Positions 29,937-41,786 of a stretch of 64,000 nt of DNA are shown in pieces. Numbering within the stretch: the first letter of the stretch is position 1; each line of letters begins with the position of its first letter. The translations under genes were made by a program, and so were the position numbers. Source of the stretch: Auanema rhodensis (Eukaryota > Nematoda > Chromadorea > Rhabditida > Rhabditidae); the NCBI GenBank assembly GCA_964057225.1, contig OZ059898.1:9796001-9860000 (forward strand), written 5' to 3'. The notes under the pieces are model-generated. The model saw only the letters and a list, made by a program, of their open reading frames with translations, had not been told where the DNA came from and searched no databases.

Positions 29937-30923
29937 GTGTGTTGGCGTTTTTTCGTCGTCCGATGGACTTAAATCGTTGTCAAACGAGTCGTCACTATCG
30001 GGAAAAGGAAATCGAGAAATACGATTTCTCTTGTCTCTTAATCTTTGAGAGGTACGGAAAGGCGTATCCGTATAATTATTCTTGGAGGTTGCCGTTTTGG
30101 AAAAGGAGGAAAGTCAGAACAATCTACAATGTAAAATAGTGGAATAAGTTAGTAAACAAGATAAGAATATGAATAGTTAATAGTGAATAAATTAGTGAAT
30201 AACGTGAAAAAAAAAATCAAAGAAAAAAAAGATATATAATAATATGGGTTGAAGATTAATTAATTAATGAACTCATACAAAAACAAACTATAGAGAGGAA
30301 AAAAAAAAAGATGTGAATATAATTAATTGTTAAGATGATGATAGGATATGATTATGTGACAATGTGATTCATAAATTAGAGAAGTGAGTATGGCGGACAA
30401 ATCAAAATCTCAATTGTTACTGAATAACAATGAATTACCAAACAAGGCATCTTTCAAATTCCAAAGTCTTTGTTTCAACTTGAATCAACAATCAAAAAAT
30501 TATGAGAGGAAGGTTTAAATTCAAATATGACAAATGATACAGCGGATGTTATTTTCTTACAGTGGCCATTCTGTTAGTACAAACTTGTAATCTTTATCAA
30601 AAATATCGCAAATTGACTTTATTAAGGTCCAATTTTGCTTATATCAAACAGCTTTTCCATTTCCAAAAAATATATATTTTTCGCCACAATGAAAAATCAA
30701 AAGTACAACTGCGCAGAAACAAAAAGAAATCGAAAAGTTGGCCAATTCAGTATCTCACCCTTGCGCAAAATATCAACCCTGTTTATTAAAAAAATGAGTG
30801 AGACCCTTCGTACTGAATTGGAAAGAGAGGTGGTAGCCCAGGGAAATAGCTCAAAAAAATTCTCTTTAACTGAATGATAATTCATAATTTAATCGAGTTC
30901 GAAAAATCGTAAAAAGATTCTAA
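29937..30923 (-). other. 5' leader of element A
   Basis: About 990 bp between primer site and start codon, AT-rich, with A runs near 30210 and 30300. No convincing ORF. The packaging signal and any splice donor would be expected here, but I cannot identify either. Confidence 0.5.
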
Positions 30924-30936
30924 GGTGGAACCTCCA
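30924..30936 (-). promoter_or_regulatory. Primer-binding site of element A (tRNA-Gln)
   Basis: On the minus strand, TGGAGGTTCCACC directly follows the 5' LTR. It is complementary to 13 nt at the 3' end of a typical animal tRNA-Gln (…GGTGGAACCT plus CCA), an identification made from memory of that tRNA. Confidence 0.75.
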
Positions 30937-31335
30937 TGTAATATCCTTAAGTTGGATATTAATATTCCATGATTGACCCTTAGATTGATGTGTTGTAAAA
31001 GAAACAATAAGATTTGAGGAAGAGAGAAAGATTTATTATAAATAAAAAACATTTAAACAATAAACAAATAAAGATAAAGATAAGTCCGCCAACTGAAGAT
31101 TCAGTTGAATGGCAAGCTTATATAGCGAATGTTATCAGCATTTTCCACGAAAGGTTATAAGTTGTCAATGACAATTATAACTATCTCGGAAAATGCTGAA
31201 GCTGCAAAATATAACTGATAACATAATACACTAAGACAAGAAACTAGAATTATAAAATATAAAATACAAAACACAGAATAAAGAAATACATAAAAATTAT
31301 AGAAAGAATAAAGTACATAATTATAAAGTATAACA
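30937..31335 (-). repeat. 5' LTR of element A
   Basis: 399 bp, identical to the LTR at 21954 except for one C/T difference. TATATAAG is at 31117-31125 on the minus strand. The right flank repeats CATG (31336-31339). Confidence 0.9.
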
Positions 31336-31339
31336 CATG

Positions 31340-31779
31340 TTCGCGAATTCTTGTCAAACGACGAACAAGTAATACAGAACCTTCCTGAAGAAGACAGATA
31401 TCCGAACATGACAACCAAAATACTTGGCATATCTTTTAATAAAGAACACGACTCCTTCATTATCCCAATAAAAATAACAACGACTCACACAAGTTACACC
31501 AAGAGAATTCTACTCAGTCAGCTACACTCAATATTTGATCCCATTGGATTAGCAGCACCATTACTGTTACCTCTCAAACTTATCTTGCGAGAAATCATAA
31601 ACACAAAATTATCATGGGACCAACCCATTGAATCAGATAATATCAAACAATGGGAACAACATATTAATCACATTAACAATCAGCAATTGACCATGAAAAG
31701 ATATTTTAAATTCTCTGTTGTTCATATTTCCAAACAAACGAGCAGATTAGTTCTCTGCTCAACGGTAAATCCCGCATAG
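31340..31779 (+). pseudogene. BEL RT/RNase H, 3' part of interrupted frame (copy 2)
   Basis: Continues the copy 2 gag-pol frame after element A, beginning just past YVDN. It carries the RT connection and the SQLHSIFDPIGLAAP block and ends at the same stop as copy 1 (STVNPA). It has no start of its own, so it is a severed 3' fragment. The RNase H first-Asp block is absent here too. Confidence 0.88.
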
Positions 31780-31841
31780 CACCCAAAAATAAGACCACAA
31801 TTCCTCGATTAGAATTATTAGCCATCCGCTTAGCAGTACGA

Positions 31842-34800
31842 ATGGCATTAGCTATTGTAACCATATGCCCGAAAGTGGCAAAAGTCAACATTGTAAGCGA
31901 TAGCAACATCGCGCTATCATGGATTATTTCTCTAAAATCCCTCCCACTGTTCATTAAAAATCAAACAAACATTATAAATAAACAGCTACACCAAATCAAA
32001 CAAGTATGTTGCAATGTAGAATTACATCATGTACAAACCTCGTACAATACTGCAGACATCGGATCCCGAGGTGCAGACATCGAGAAACTACAAGATTCCG
32101 ACTGGATAAAGGGTCCACATTGGTTAACTAAACTTTCCGCTCATAACCCTCTGACATCATTCGGCTCGCCTAAGAACTCTAACAGGAATAACGCAGAATC
32201 AGAATCGGAGCATCACAATGTGGTCCACATAATTATAGACAATCTTCCAACCAATGATATTTGGAACATTCGTGAAAACTATGATGATGTGATCAAAACA
32301 ATGACAACCGTAGGAAAATTATTCAAAAAATGGTTTCTTAAAGTCCATCCTAACAACGCCAACAAGTTGCAAAAAATAAAACATCTCACATCAACAGACA
32401 CGAATACTGTTGAAGACATCAACATAATTGAAAAAATTTTGAAGAGTAACAGCCAATCTAATATGAGCCTCGATGAGCTACAGCAAAGAAATATAAATTT
32501 AAAATTCTTCAAAGATACATGGGACATTTATCGCGTAAGAAGTCGTTTGCAAAATACTCTTCTTCCCGAAGAGACAAAAAACCCTATATTCCTTCTCAAA
32601 ACAAACCCCATAGTTAAAAAACTGATCAACAAAATACACAAAGATAATAATCATCAAGGCAAAAATTTCACGCTTATTCAACTCAGACAAAAGTTCTATA
32701 TACCAAAAATAACCGGAGTCATTAAGCAAACATTGAAAAACTGTGTGACATGTAAAAGATTTCAATCACATCCTTATGAATTACCAGATATGCCATCGCT
32801 ACCAAAAGACAGAGCAATTCTTACAAGAGCATTCTTTTCAACAGGGTGTGATCTTATGGGCCCCTTCACCCTTCGAAATGGGTCTAAAGTCCATATTTGT
32901 CTGTTTACATGCATGACAACTAGAGCGGTTCACTTAGAGGTAGTCACCAATCAATCCACAGTTGCCTTTATGAATGCATTTAATAGATTTATTTCACGCA
33001 GAGGTACTCCAGAAATTATGCGCAGTGACTGCGCAGGAAACTTTATTCTGAGCTCAAAAATATTAGAAACCCTTGAAAAAACCTCGGATTACAATGAAAG
33101 TAGCATACTAAACACATTAGCTCAAAGAAAAATTAAATGGATATACAACACTCCGCTATCTCCTTGGAAAGGAGGTTGTTGGGAACGCTTAGTAGGTGTC
33201 ACCAAATCATCCCTCAAAAAATGCTTCGTTCCTAGTCAAATGTCACTAGATGATTTACACACAGCTATTGTAAAAATAGAAGCCATAATTAATACACGCC
33301 CACTCACTCATCCACACCCAGATAATTTAGATGCCTTACCCATAAGACCAATTGATTTTTTAACATCAGCAATAAAGTTTTCATTACCAGAAAACAATGA
33401 TAACACTCATATATTCGATATTCACAGCGATATCCAAACGATTCAATCGACAGAACAAGCGCTAGAAGCTCTTCAGTTATCAGAAGACTCAGCGTCTAAA
33501 TTCTGGACACGTTTCCAGGAGGAGTATCTAACTAGTTTAAAAGACATTTTCAAACATAAAAACAAGAGAAAAAATCACACAAATCTCTTTCCTCACAAGG
33601 ATGAAATAGTAATAATACAAAACGACATGTCGCCACGAGGAACATGGAAACTAGGTCGCATTATTGAAACAATTACTAGTTCAGATGGCAACATACGTTC
33701 AGCAAAAGTTGCAACAAGCAACGGAAACATAATTACTCGATCCATCAATCAGCTCTATCCACTAGAGATAAGATGCAACACTAGCAACAACAAAATCATA
33801 GAAGACAACTCACACATAGTCCAAGAAAATAATAGCTCAACAGATAGAATAGCACATACTGATACCGTATTAGACAACATACACTCCGATCATCATATAG
33901 AACATACAGATGAAACAATACATGAGAACAATAACATAAATGATAGCAACCATAATTACGATATTGCATATGAATCAGACAACTCTCAACATGATAATAC
34001 ATACACTCCAGAAACAGAGAATAATGAGGATGCAACAAACGATCGACCTCAAAATAAAACAAAACTATCATCAGTGAAAACAGCAAAATATACAGAACAA
34101 GATGAGGTCACTGAGAAGGAAAATATAAAAGCCTTCCCACTAAAAATGTCCTATGCCACACACCAAAGAAAAAATAAAATAAACCCAAAAATAGCAGCTG
34201 ACATAATGAAAGCCCTTTCATTACCGATTATAATTACTTCGACATATGCCGAAGAAATCAATAGTTGCAAGGACTCTAACATGTTCACCACAAAACTTAT
34301 AGCGAATCCTCATTGCTCCCCAGAAATGGCAACATGGACAGTGCTAATAACCATTATGGCAGTTACCCTCATAGTCTCTTGTCTATGCCGCATGGGCTAC
34401 AGCCAATATAGATATAAGACATGGTCCAAAAACACTCAAACCATGCTCAACATCATGAAATTAAAACATAAAACAATCTCCGAACAAGAAGATCATGAAA
34501 CTGATCAAAAAATAACAGAAGACCACAATGATACGTTGCAATTAAAACAAACGAACACACAAGACGCTAATATTGTGGATCATGAAACCTTTCAAAAGCA
34601 TATTTACCCTATTTTAAACCATACGAGAAAGCCACCAAAATTCTCTCTCTTTACTAGAGGGTCGCAAACATCTTTACCATCGTTACTGGCAATCATCTTG
34701 GCTTTATGTATTGGAAGCTGCAGTTCATGTTCCGATGTTCATGTTCAACACTTCGTTAACATACGATGCGATGACAACTTAGCTTGTTATCACGAATACA

Positions 34801-36218
34801 GTCAAGATATCATATTTTCTCCCGGAACAAAACAATTATGCATTACCATAACGCATTCTAATCATGAAATTGGTCAATTTAAAATAACTAAACTATATAC
34901 TGAACATGTCTGCCAAAAGAATACTAGATACTTCACTAGACAGACAATCGTCAACATATTGAGCATATTACGATGCCGTCACCGGGGCTCGTGTGACGGA
35001 ACATGTGAAACTAACTCGCTCCATAATAAAATCGAGGAACTACAACCATATACGTTCCCTTCACAATCAGGTTGCTTCACATCGTCAGCGAGATTTTACA
35101 CATGTCCTATGATTTGGACAGATCCTTGTCTTTTCTACAAAATAGAGCATATACCCGTCACTGAGGAAGTATACGAAGTCTATACTTGTGATAGTTGGTC
35201 CACCCAAACCGTATTTAATATAGAAACAACATTACTCCAGCAAAAAAATAATTACAATATCACTCTACAACCTTACACGAAAAATCGTGAACAACTTTTC
35301 AATATAACAACGTTATCACAATCACAACCTCCTCCAGAAATGTACACAAAATTATTTTTTTCCTCCAAAGAAAACACGTACATTACGGATATACACACAA
35401 AGGGAATAATTCAATGTGCAACAGAGGAAGCCGCATTAAAACATTTTAATAACTGTACAGTATCCTCATTCTGCCCTTGCACATTCAATAGATTTGATGA
35501 AATAAAATGTAGGTGTGATACCCCTACTTTTGAAAAAATGTCCAATACATCAGACATAAAATCTCCTAACCAAAACTTTAAAACTAAAGATAACACGTTA
35601 TCATTCTCTACGAATTTAGACGAAAATTTAGTTACGGTCGATTCATCCCTATTCTTAAACTCAGTGATTTTCTCCAACAATTTGCCTTGCGCACCTGCCC
35701 TGACAAAACTATCAGGTTGCTACTCCTGCGGGCAGGGTGCATTCGCAGAATTCCAATGCCTTACGGCAGAAGAAACATGGATTTCTATCGAATGTCAAAA
35801 AGAAGTATTCATGATAAAATGCTCTCCAAAAGTAGCAATCACAAAAGTAACAATGAAAAGAGAAAATTCTCAGATTGATGAATTATGCTATACCACATGC
35901 GACAATAAAAAAATTAAGATCATTATTAAAGGAATATTACATCACATAGCAAGCATAGATGAAATAAACGAAAGTGACTCAAGTAAGGGTACAGAATCCA
36001 AATCCATTGACTTCGCTCCAATCTTCAAGTTAATTTTATCAAAGTTGGGAATCATATTGATAGGCGTTGCAATAACCGCCACCATAGGATATGTGGCATG
36101 TACACCCATCATGTACTGTGTAGTTTTGAATACAGTCTTAACCACACAATGGATAGCTACCAGGATATTCACACTGTGGATAAAATCAAAAGCCTTATTT
36201 CGGGATCAAAGATTTTAA
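31842..36218 (+). CDS. BEL/Pao RNase H tail-integrase-envelope polyprotein (copy 2)
   Basis: 1458 residues, identical in protein sequence to the copy at 13099: RNase H SDSN block, HHCC finger, integrase D/D/E, DUF5641-like tail, acidic linker, phlebovirus-Gc-like ectodomain with GCYSCGQGA, and terminal membrane spans. Because gag-pol upstream is split by element A, this frame can no longer be made as part of a full polyprotein from its own LTR, though it remains open. Env could only be expressed through an internal promoter or splicing. Confidence 0.87.
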   Translation: MALAIVTICPKVAKVNIVSDSNIALSWIISLKSLPLFIKNQTNIINKQLHQIKQVCCNVELHHVQTSYNTADIGSRGADIEKLQDSDWIKGPHWLTKLSAHNPLTSFGSPKNSNRNNAESESEHHNVVHIIIDNLPTNDIWNIRENYDDVIKTMTTVGKLFKKWFLKVHPNNANKLQKIKHLTSTDTNTVEDINIIEKILKSNSQSNMSLDELQQRNINLKFFKDTWDIYRVRSRLQNTLLPEETKNPIFLLKTNPIVKKLINKIHKDNNHQGKNFTLIQLRQKFYIPKITGVIKQTLKNCVTCKRFQSHPYELPDMPSLPKDRAILTRAFFSTGCDLMGPFTLRNGSKVHICLFTCMTTRAVHLEVVTNQSTVAFMNAFNRFISRRGTPEIMRSDCAGNFILSSKILETLEKTSDYNESSILNTLAQRKIKWIYNTPLSPWKGGCWERLVGVTKSSLKKCFVPSQMSLDDLHTAIVKIEAIINTRPLTHPHPDNLDALPIRPIDFLTSAIKFSLPENNDNTHIFDIHSDIQTIQSTEQALEALQLSEDSASKFWTRFQEEYLTSLKDIFKHKNKRKNHTNLFPHKDEIVIIQNDMSPRGTWKLGRIIETITSSDGNIRSAKVATSNGNIITRSINQLYPLEIRCNTSNNKIIEDNSHIVQENNSSTDRIAHTDTVLDNIHSDHHIEHTDETIHENNNINDSNHNYDIAYESDNSQHDNTYTPETENNEDATNDRPQNKTKLSSVKTAKYTEQDEVTEKENIKAFPLKMSYATHQRKNKINPKIAADIMKALSLPIIITSTYAEEINSCKDSNMFTTKLIANPHCSPEMATWTVLITIMAVTLIVSCLCRMGYSQYRYKTWSKNTQTMLNIMKLKHKTISEQEDHETDQKITEDHNDTLQLKQTNTQDANIVDHETFQKHIYPILNHTRKPPKFSLFTRGSQTSLPSLLAIILALCIGSCSSCSDVHVQHFVNIRCDDNLACYHEYSQDIIFSPGTKQLCITITHSNHEIGQFKITKLYTEHVCQKNTRYFTRQTIVNILSILRCRHRGSCDGTCETNSLHNKIEELQPYTFPSQSGCFTSSARFYTCPMIWTDPCLFYKIEHIPVTEEVYEVYTCDSWSTQTVFNIETTLLQQKNNYNITLQPYTKNREQLFNITTLSQSQPPPEMYTKLFFSSKENTYITDIHTKGIIQCATEEAALKHFNNCTVSSFCPCTFNRFDEIKCRCDTPTFEKMSNTSDIKSPNQNFKTKDNTLSFSTNLDENLVTVDSSLFLNSVIFSNNLPCAPALTKLSGCYSCGQGAFAEFQCLTAEETWISIECQKEVFMIKCSPKVAITKVTMKRENSQIDELCYTTCDNKKIKIIIKGILHHIASIDEINESDSSKGTESKSIDFAPIFKLILSKLGIILIGVAITATIGYVACTPIMYCVVLNTVLTTQWIATRIFTLWIKSKALFRDQRF

Positions 36219-36514
36219 AAGCATAAGAGAAGAATTTCTTGTGGAGATTAAATTTAAAATTAAAAATTGAAATAATAATGAAACAAAAGAAAAAGAAAGC
36301 ATTATGTACGAATATAACCATTGTAATAAAACAATATCATTGTTTTTCTTTCTTTTCAATTTATGGTAGTATCAAGTTTCTTTTATCCAACTCAGTTACA
36401 TAACACATAACCTTTTGTACAGGCTCTAAAATTTATTGTATCTGTAACAAGATAACCTAAACACACCATTGTACAATAAACTAATAGATGTTAATCAGCG
36501 TTTAAAGTCCAGAT
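36219..36514 (+). other. BEL post-env untranslated segment (copy 2)
   Basis: Nearly identical to 17476-17771: AT-rich, non-coding, leading to the zinc-knuckle ORF. Confidence 0.5.
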
Positions 36515-37027
36515 GTGAACATGTATATAAGGATGCAGCTCATGTTTCTCCTATATTCCATGAAAATGGAAGATATTGTCTCGAATATAATTGAGAATGC
36601 TTCCTTTGAGGAAGAGCTCAAAAAATATTCCCATCTACCTAACACTGCTGCCAATCTGAGGCAACTAATTGTGCTTGAAAAGAGGCTCTACGAGCACCTA
36701 GCTAGCGCGGTGAACCATCTATCCGAACGACTGGACAATATTCAACATTCGTTAAATCTGAAACTAGACAATTTGACCATTCAGACTGCTCCTAAAGCTT
36801 CATGTGTATTCTGCAATAAACCGACAGCTGATGGGCACCGTACTGCGGCCTGTCCGATTTATCCTTCCTCACCGGAACGCACTCTCCGTCTTCATGAACT
36901 GGGGTTATGCATCAGATGTTTGAATCAAAAACATCCAGCGATTTGCGAGGTATCCTGCTATAGATGTAAGGCGGATACGCATCATGGAGTGGTTTGTGGT
37001 GATATAAAACGTAAAAGACCTTTGTAG
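36515..37027 (+). CDS. BEL 3' accessory zinc-knuckle protein (copy 2)
   Basis: Third identical 170-residue copy of the post-env ORF, with a coiled-coil-like N-terminal half and three gag-type Cys/His clusters in the C-terminal half. Identity across copies shows recent common origin of the units. It does not by itself prove selection, since the untranslated flanks are equally conserved. Confidence 0.7.
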   Translation: MNMYIRMQLMFLLYSMKMEDIVSNIIENASFEEELKKYSHLPNTAANLRQLIVLEKRLYEHLASAVNHLSERLDNIQHSLNLKLDNLTIQTAPKASCVFCNKPTADGHRTAACPIYPSSPERTLRLHELGLCIRCLNQKHPAICEVSCYRCKADTHHGVVCGDIKRKRPL

Positions 37028-37057
37028 GCCTTCTTCTCATTCCCGCATTGCCGGGAG

Positions 37058-37408
37058 TGTCGCGATAAGCGAGTGAGTTTGTATAAATTTTATCTTCAAC
37101 AATTGTTTTATTTGTCTCTCCTGTTTTCTCCCTCTCTCTCTCTCTCTCTCTCTCCCCTTTCTTCTTTCTTGTAACTTCCTAAGTAATTTTTATCCATACC
37201 ACATGTTGTGTTATACATGTGGCATGACTAACTCTTTGTTTCAGGCTGACGACCGCCCACGAGAAGAGATCAGTCTTACATTTTCAACGTTCGCAGTCAG
37301 TGATTTTATTCCGTGCTTGTCTTGTTAATTCATCAATAAACCCTTTTCTACATATTCGCTTTGTGTTTTACTTCCAACCATACTATACACTTGTGGTATA
37401 TCGCTACA
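37058..37408 (+). repeat. BEL LTR shared by copies 2 and 3
   Basis: 351 bp. Same ends as the others, except that the 3' end reads TATCGCTACA, a single C-to-T change. It contains the TATAAA box, (CT)n tract and AATAAA signal. Confidence 0.9.
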
Positions 37409-37411
37409 AAT

Positions 37412-37466
37412 TGGTGCATCGGCTAGTTTAGATCTTAGCCGCTTTAAGTCCCGCGTGGCAGGTGAG
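37412..37466 (+). promoter_or_regulatory. tRNA-Gly bipartite primer-binding region (copy 3)
   Basis: Acceptor complement at 37412-37423 and anticodon-arm complement at 37450-37466, unchanged from copies 1 and 2. The rest of the leader to 37696 holds nothing else recognisable. Confidence 0.85.
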
Positions 37467-37696
37467 ATACAAGTCGAACCAAGCGTGTTTGTGCAAAAAA
37501 CATACTTAATAAAAATCGTGGCGATCATAAGTCCACGTCAAGTCACACCAAACAGACTTGAACAATAAGCAAACTCTGAAATTAGAAACAGAGGTTTCAA
37601 TTTCCTTACGTTCACATATACTGTGATCACCAAACAAACAAAGAAAAAAGAAAACAAAAAAGGAATATAAGCATTATTCCTACATCTACAACAAAA

Positions 37697-40600
37697 ATGT
37701 CACTCCTTTTTGTCAATCATATCAAACAATCTAACCAGTTTCTTGGAGAACTGCTTACACGATACGAGATGGAAGTGAAGGACCTTCCTGGTATTCTGGT
37801 AGATTGCGACTTTCACACTGAGGAAGAAGAGGAAACCCTCTCTTGCCTTATCATTCGCTGGACAAAAGTCCAACACCAATTCAAAGAATCGTTGAAAAAT
37901 CATCAAGATAACGAGAAAAAATTCCAAAAATTTTACGAAGCATCAGACAAAACGCTTCGTAAAGCATTAGACGAACAGTACATCGCCTTCACATCCGATG
38001 AAGACTTTGAACCCAACATTAAAAAGGTTCAAAACGCCATTATTGAGCTTGACGAACACATCATGAAAGCCGAACGCATACTTAGAAAGCTGAGAAAAAC
38101 GCTTCATAAGAATGAATCTGAGCACAACAGCAATTGCTCAACAGAAAACAATGAAACAGAAAACAAATCGAATGATCAATTTCTGGAAATTATCAAGTCA
38201 TTCCTACACATCCAACAAACTAGCATCCAAAAACCAGCGATGTCGCTACCTACATTTGATGGCAAACCAGAGAACTTCAAATCATTCTGGGGCCGTTTTG
38301 ATAGACTTGTTCATGATAATGAACAGTTTACAACCTTAGAAAAGGTAAACCTACTCTGTGAAAGCCTCAAAGGCGATTCACAAATAGCAATCAGAGGAAT
38401 AGAACCCTCTGCTCAAAATTATGAGCTCATGCGTGAAGCATTAGTTTCTGAATTTGGAGACTATTCGTCGGATATCAACTCTCTTTTAACACAACTACGT
38501 AATTTGAGATTTGCAAGCAATAATGCAAAATCATGTAAAGAAACATTTGGGGAAACCAAGGCACTTATCAGGCAAATTGAAGCAGCCGGAGCTACAGTAT
38601 CCCGCGAAATGTGTACCGCGATGATTCTCAACAAATTCCCATACCACATCGTGGAAGACATTCTAATTTATCCAAACAACTACCATTCCACTAAAGAAAT
38701 GCTGACAGCTGTAGACCACAAAATCTATTCCTTTTTTCTAAAAGAACAAACAAGAAATAGTCATGAACAAAAGTTTCGAAATCCCAAAGAGAATGTCACA
38801 TCTGTAGCACATAAAGAAAACTCCGTAGAACAACGGAAAACCCAAACTTGGCCATGTGTTTTCTGCGACTCATCCGAACATCGCTTTTATCATTGCACCA
38901 CATTTGAAACACCAGAGAAAAGAAGACACCGCATCCGCGGAAAGGCCATCTGTTGGATTTGTTTTTCCGAGAAACACAAAAGTTCCGAATGCAGAAAACA
39001 AAAATGTCGAAATTGCCAAGGAGACCATAATTCCTCCTTGTGCTCACAAGGAAGAAAAAACGTGCAAAATATCCAAAAAGATAAAGAAACTCCCACAATT
39101 AAAAAAGATCAGGCTTTACTGATCACCACAGAAGAATTATTGAATGAAAAAACAACAGAATATAAACAAGAATCTGACACTAATAATCGAATCCCTACTG
39201 AGGCACTTAATGCACCAGTATCGCTTAATCACATTGCCGACACACATAATATTGAAGAAAGTCAAGTAATATTACGAACAGCAATGGCGAACATATACAA
39301 CCACAATAGTAAAAAATATGAGCAAGTACGCATGCTCATAGATGAAGGATCCATGAGATCTTTTATATCCAAGGACTTATCCACTAAGTTAGGATTGCCC
39401 ATCCTTGGTTCTCAAAAGAAAACCTTTTACGGTATCGGAGCATTGTCCGAAACGCACGAAGTTCAGGACGTAAAGGTAATTATTGGAACCTCAAGTGGAT
39501 CCCTTATCGTAACAAAACTATTCACCAAACCCATGTTAACCACACCCATACGTTGTCCAAAACTATCTAAAGAAGACTTGAAATTTATAAAGACAAGAAA
39601 AATAAAATTAGCCAATCCACAAACAAACGGAGAATCATTTACTCCGGATATACTGATAGGTATGGATAGATACAAACTGTTCATGCATTTAAACGAAGAA
39701 ACCGAACTCCCCTCACGTATGAGATTGAAAAATTTGGTATTCGGCCACATGATACATGGAGAAGCTCCTCTTCCCGATGATAATACACAACAAGAAGTAA
39801 TATTATGCTCTACAGTAGAAGAAATAACAAAAGAAACCTCTCATAAAGAACTCCTCACTAATCTGTTTGAACTGGATTCTATCGGCATCAATACAGAAAA
39901 TGCCAACGCAGACCGCACTATTGATTACTATGAAGAATACTCAAAAGATATAAAAATTGAGAACAACCGCATTATTGCACCGTTCCCGTTAAAAAATAAC
40001 TTCAAAAATCTTAAAAACAACAAAATGCCCGCGTACCATAGATTCGTATCCCTATGGCGAAAGTTACTGCACAATCCAGAAATGCTCTCACACTATACTA
40101 CAACCATTGAAAGTTACCTCAAAGATAACATTGTCGAACAAATTCCCAACAATCACCAGGAGCCTTTAGAGTTTTATATGCCCCACCATGGGGTTTGGAA
40201 GCCCAGCAAGGCTAACCCTCTCAGAATCGTTTTTGACGCCTCCGCTAAACAGAAAGACAGCCCATCGTTGAATGAGATAATACACACAGGACGATCATTT
40301 ATCACATATATACACGACATCATGATCTCCTGCAGAACAAGACCAATATTAATAACATGCGATATCAAAGCCGCATTTTTACAAATACAACTGACAGAGA
40401 ATCACAAAAATCTATGCAAATTCTTTTGGATAAAAAACAAAGAATACCCAATATCTCACAATAATATCATAACCCTTCGATTCAACAGATTACCGTTCGG
40501 TATCACTGCATCCCCCAGCGTATTGAACATGGGCATAAAATGGTTCTTAGAATCAAAAGTAGACAACCCATTAGCTATGGAAATACTGAACAACTTATAC

Positions 40601-41110
40601 GTTGACAATATCATTCTTACAGCAAATACAACAGCAGAAGCTATAAAGAAATGTAAAGAAACCCAAAAACTATTTACAGAAATAAACATGCATGTTCGCG
40701 AATTCTTGTCAAACGACGAACAAGTAATACAGAACCTTCCTGAAGAAGACAGATATCCGAACATGACAACCAAAATACTTGGCATATCTTTTAATAAAGA
40801 ACACGACTCCTTCATTATCCCAATAAAAATAACAACGACTCACACAAGTTACACCAAGAGAATTCTACTCAGTCAGCTACACTCAATATTTGATCCCATT
40901 GGATTAGCAGCACCATTACTGTTACCTCTCAAACTTATCTTGCGAGAAATCATAAACACAAAATTATCATGGGACCAACCCATTGAATCAGATAATATCA
41001 AACAATGGGAACAACATATTAATCACATTAACAATCAGCAATTGACCATGAAAAGATATTTTAAATTCTCTGTTGTTCATATTTCCAAACAAACAGCCAA
41101 TCTAATATGA
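37697..41110 (+). pseudogene. BEL Gag-protease-RT with deleted RNase H (copy 3)
   Basis: 1137 codons, near-identical to copy 2 through Gag, protease and RT. At 41094 it jumps, relative to copy 1, from 12996 to 13708. About 711 bp are deleted, with a 3-bp microhomology (AAC), and the frame ends a few codons later (TANLI). The lost part is the rest of RNase H and the linker before integrase. Gag, protease and RT could still be made, so it might act in trans, but the unit is not autonomous. Confidence 0.88.
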
Positions 41111-41786
41111 GCCTCGATGAGCTACAGCAAAGAAATATAAATTTAAAATTCTTCAAAGATACATGGGACATTTATCGCGTAAGAAGTCGTTTGCAAAATA
41201 CTCTTCTTCCCGAAGAGACAAAAAACCCTATATTCCTTCTCAAAACAAACCCCATAGTTAAAAAACTGATCAACAAAATACACAAAGATAATAATCATCA
41301 AGGCAAAAATTTCACGCTTATTCAACTCAGACAAAAGTTCTATATACCAAAAATAACCGGAGTCATTAAGCAAACATTGAAAAACTGTGTGACATGTAAA
41401 AGATTTCAATCACATCCTTATGAATTACCAGATATGCCATCGCTACCAAAAGACAGAGCAATTCTTACAAGAGCATTCTTTTCAACAGGGTGTGATCTTA
41501 TGGGCCCCTTCACCCTTCGAAATGGGTCTAAAGTCCATATTTGTCTGTTTACATGCATGACAACTAGAGCGGTTCACTTAGAGGTAGTCACCAATCAATC
41601 CACAGTTGCCTTTATGAATGCATTTAATAGATTTATTTCACGCAGAGGTACTCCAGAAATTATGCGCAGTGACTGCGCAGGAAACTTTATTCTGAGCTCA
41701 AAAATATTAGAAACCCTTGAAAAAACCTCGGATTACAATGAAAGTAGCATACTAAACACATTAGCTCAAAGAAAAATTAAATGGAT
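41107..41786 (+). pseudogene. BEL integrase N-terminal part (copy 3), cut by element B
   Basis: From the Met of MSLDELQQRN onward it encodes the integrase HHCC finger (KIHKDNNHQG, NCVTCKR) and the first two catalytic Asp (TGCDLMGP, RSDCAGNF) up to KIKWI. Element B interrupts it before the catalytic Glu. An in-frame extension into the LTR adds about 30 unrelated residues and is meaningless. Confidence 0.88.
41783..41786. other. Target-site duplication of element B (left)
   Basis: GGAT precedes the LTR at 41787 and recurs at 53435-53438 after the other LTR. Uninterrupted copies have one GGAT at this place in the integrase gene. Confidence 0.93.

Larger units (their letters stand above)
21954..31335 (-). 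mobile_element. Ty3/gypsy-type element A with gag-env-pol order
   Basis: Complete 9382-bp LTR element in reverse orientation inside BEL copy 2, between CATG duplications. It has two 399-bp LTRs differing by one base, a tRNA-Gln primer site, a roughly 1-kb leader and one 2508-codon polyprotein. The stop codon is only 57 bp from the 3' LTR. Integrase follows RNase H, the Ty3/gypsy order. Intact coding capacity and nearly identical LTRs indicate a recent insertion. Confidence 0.92.
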
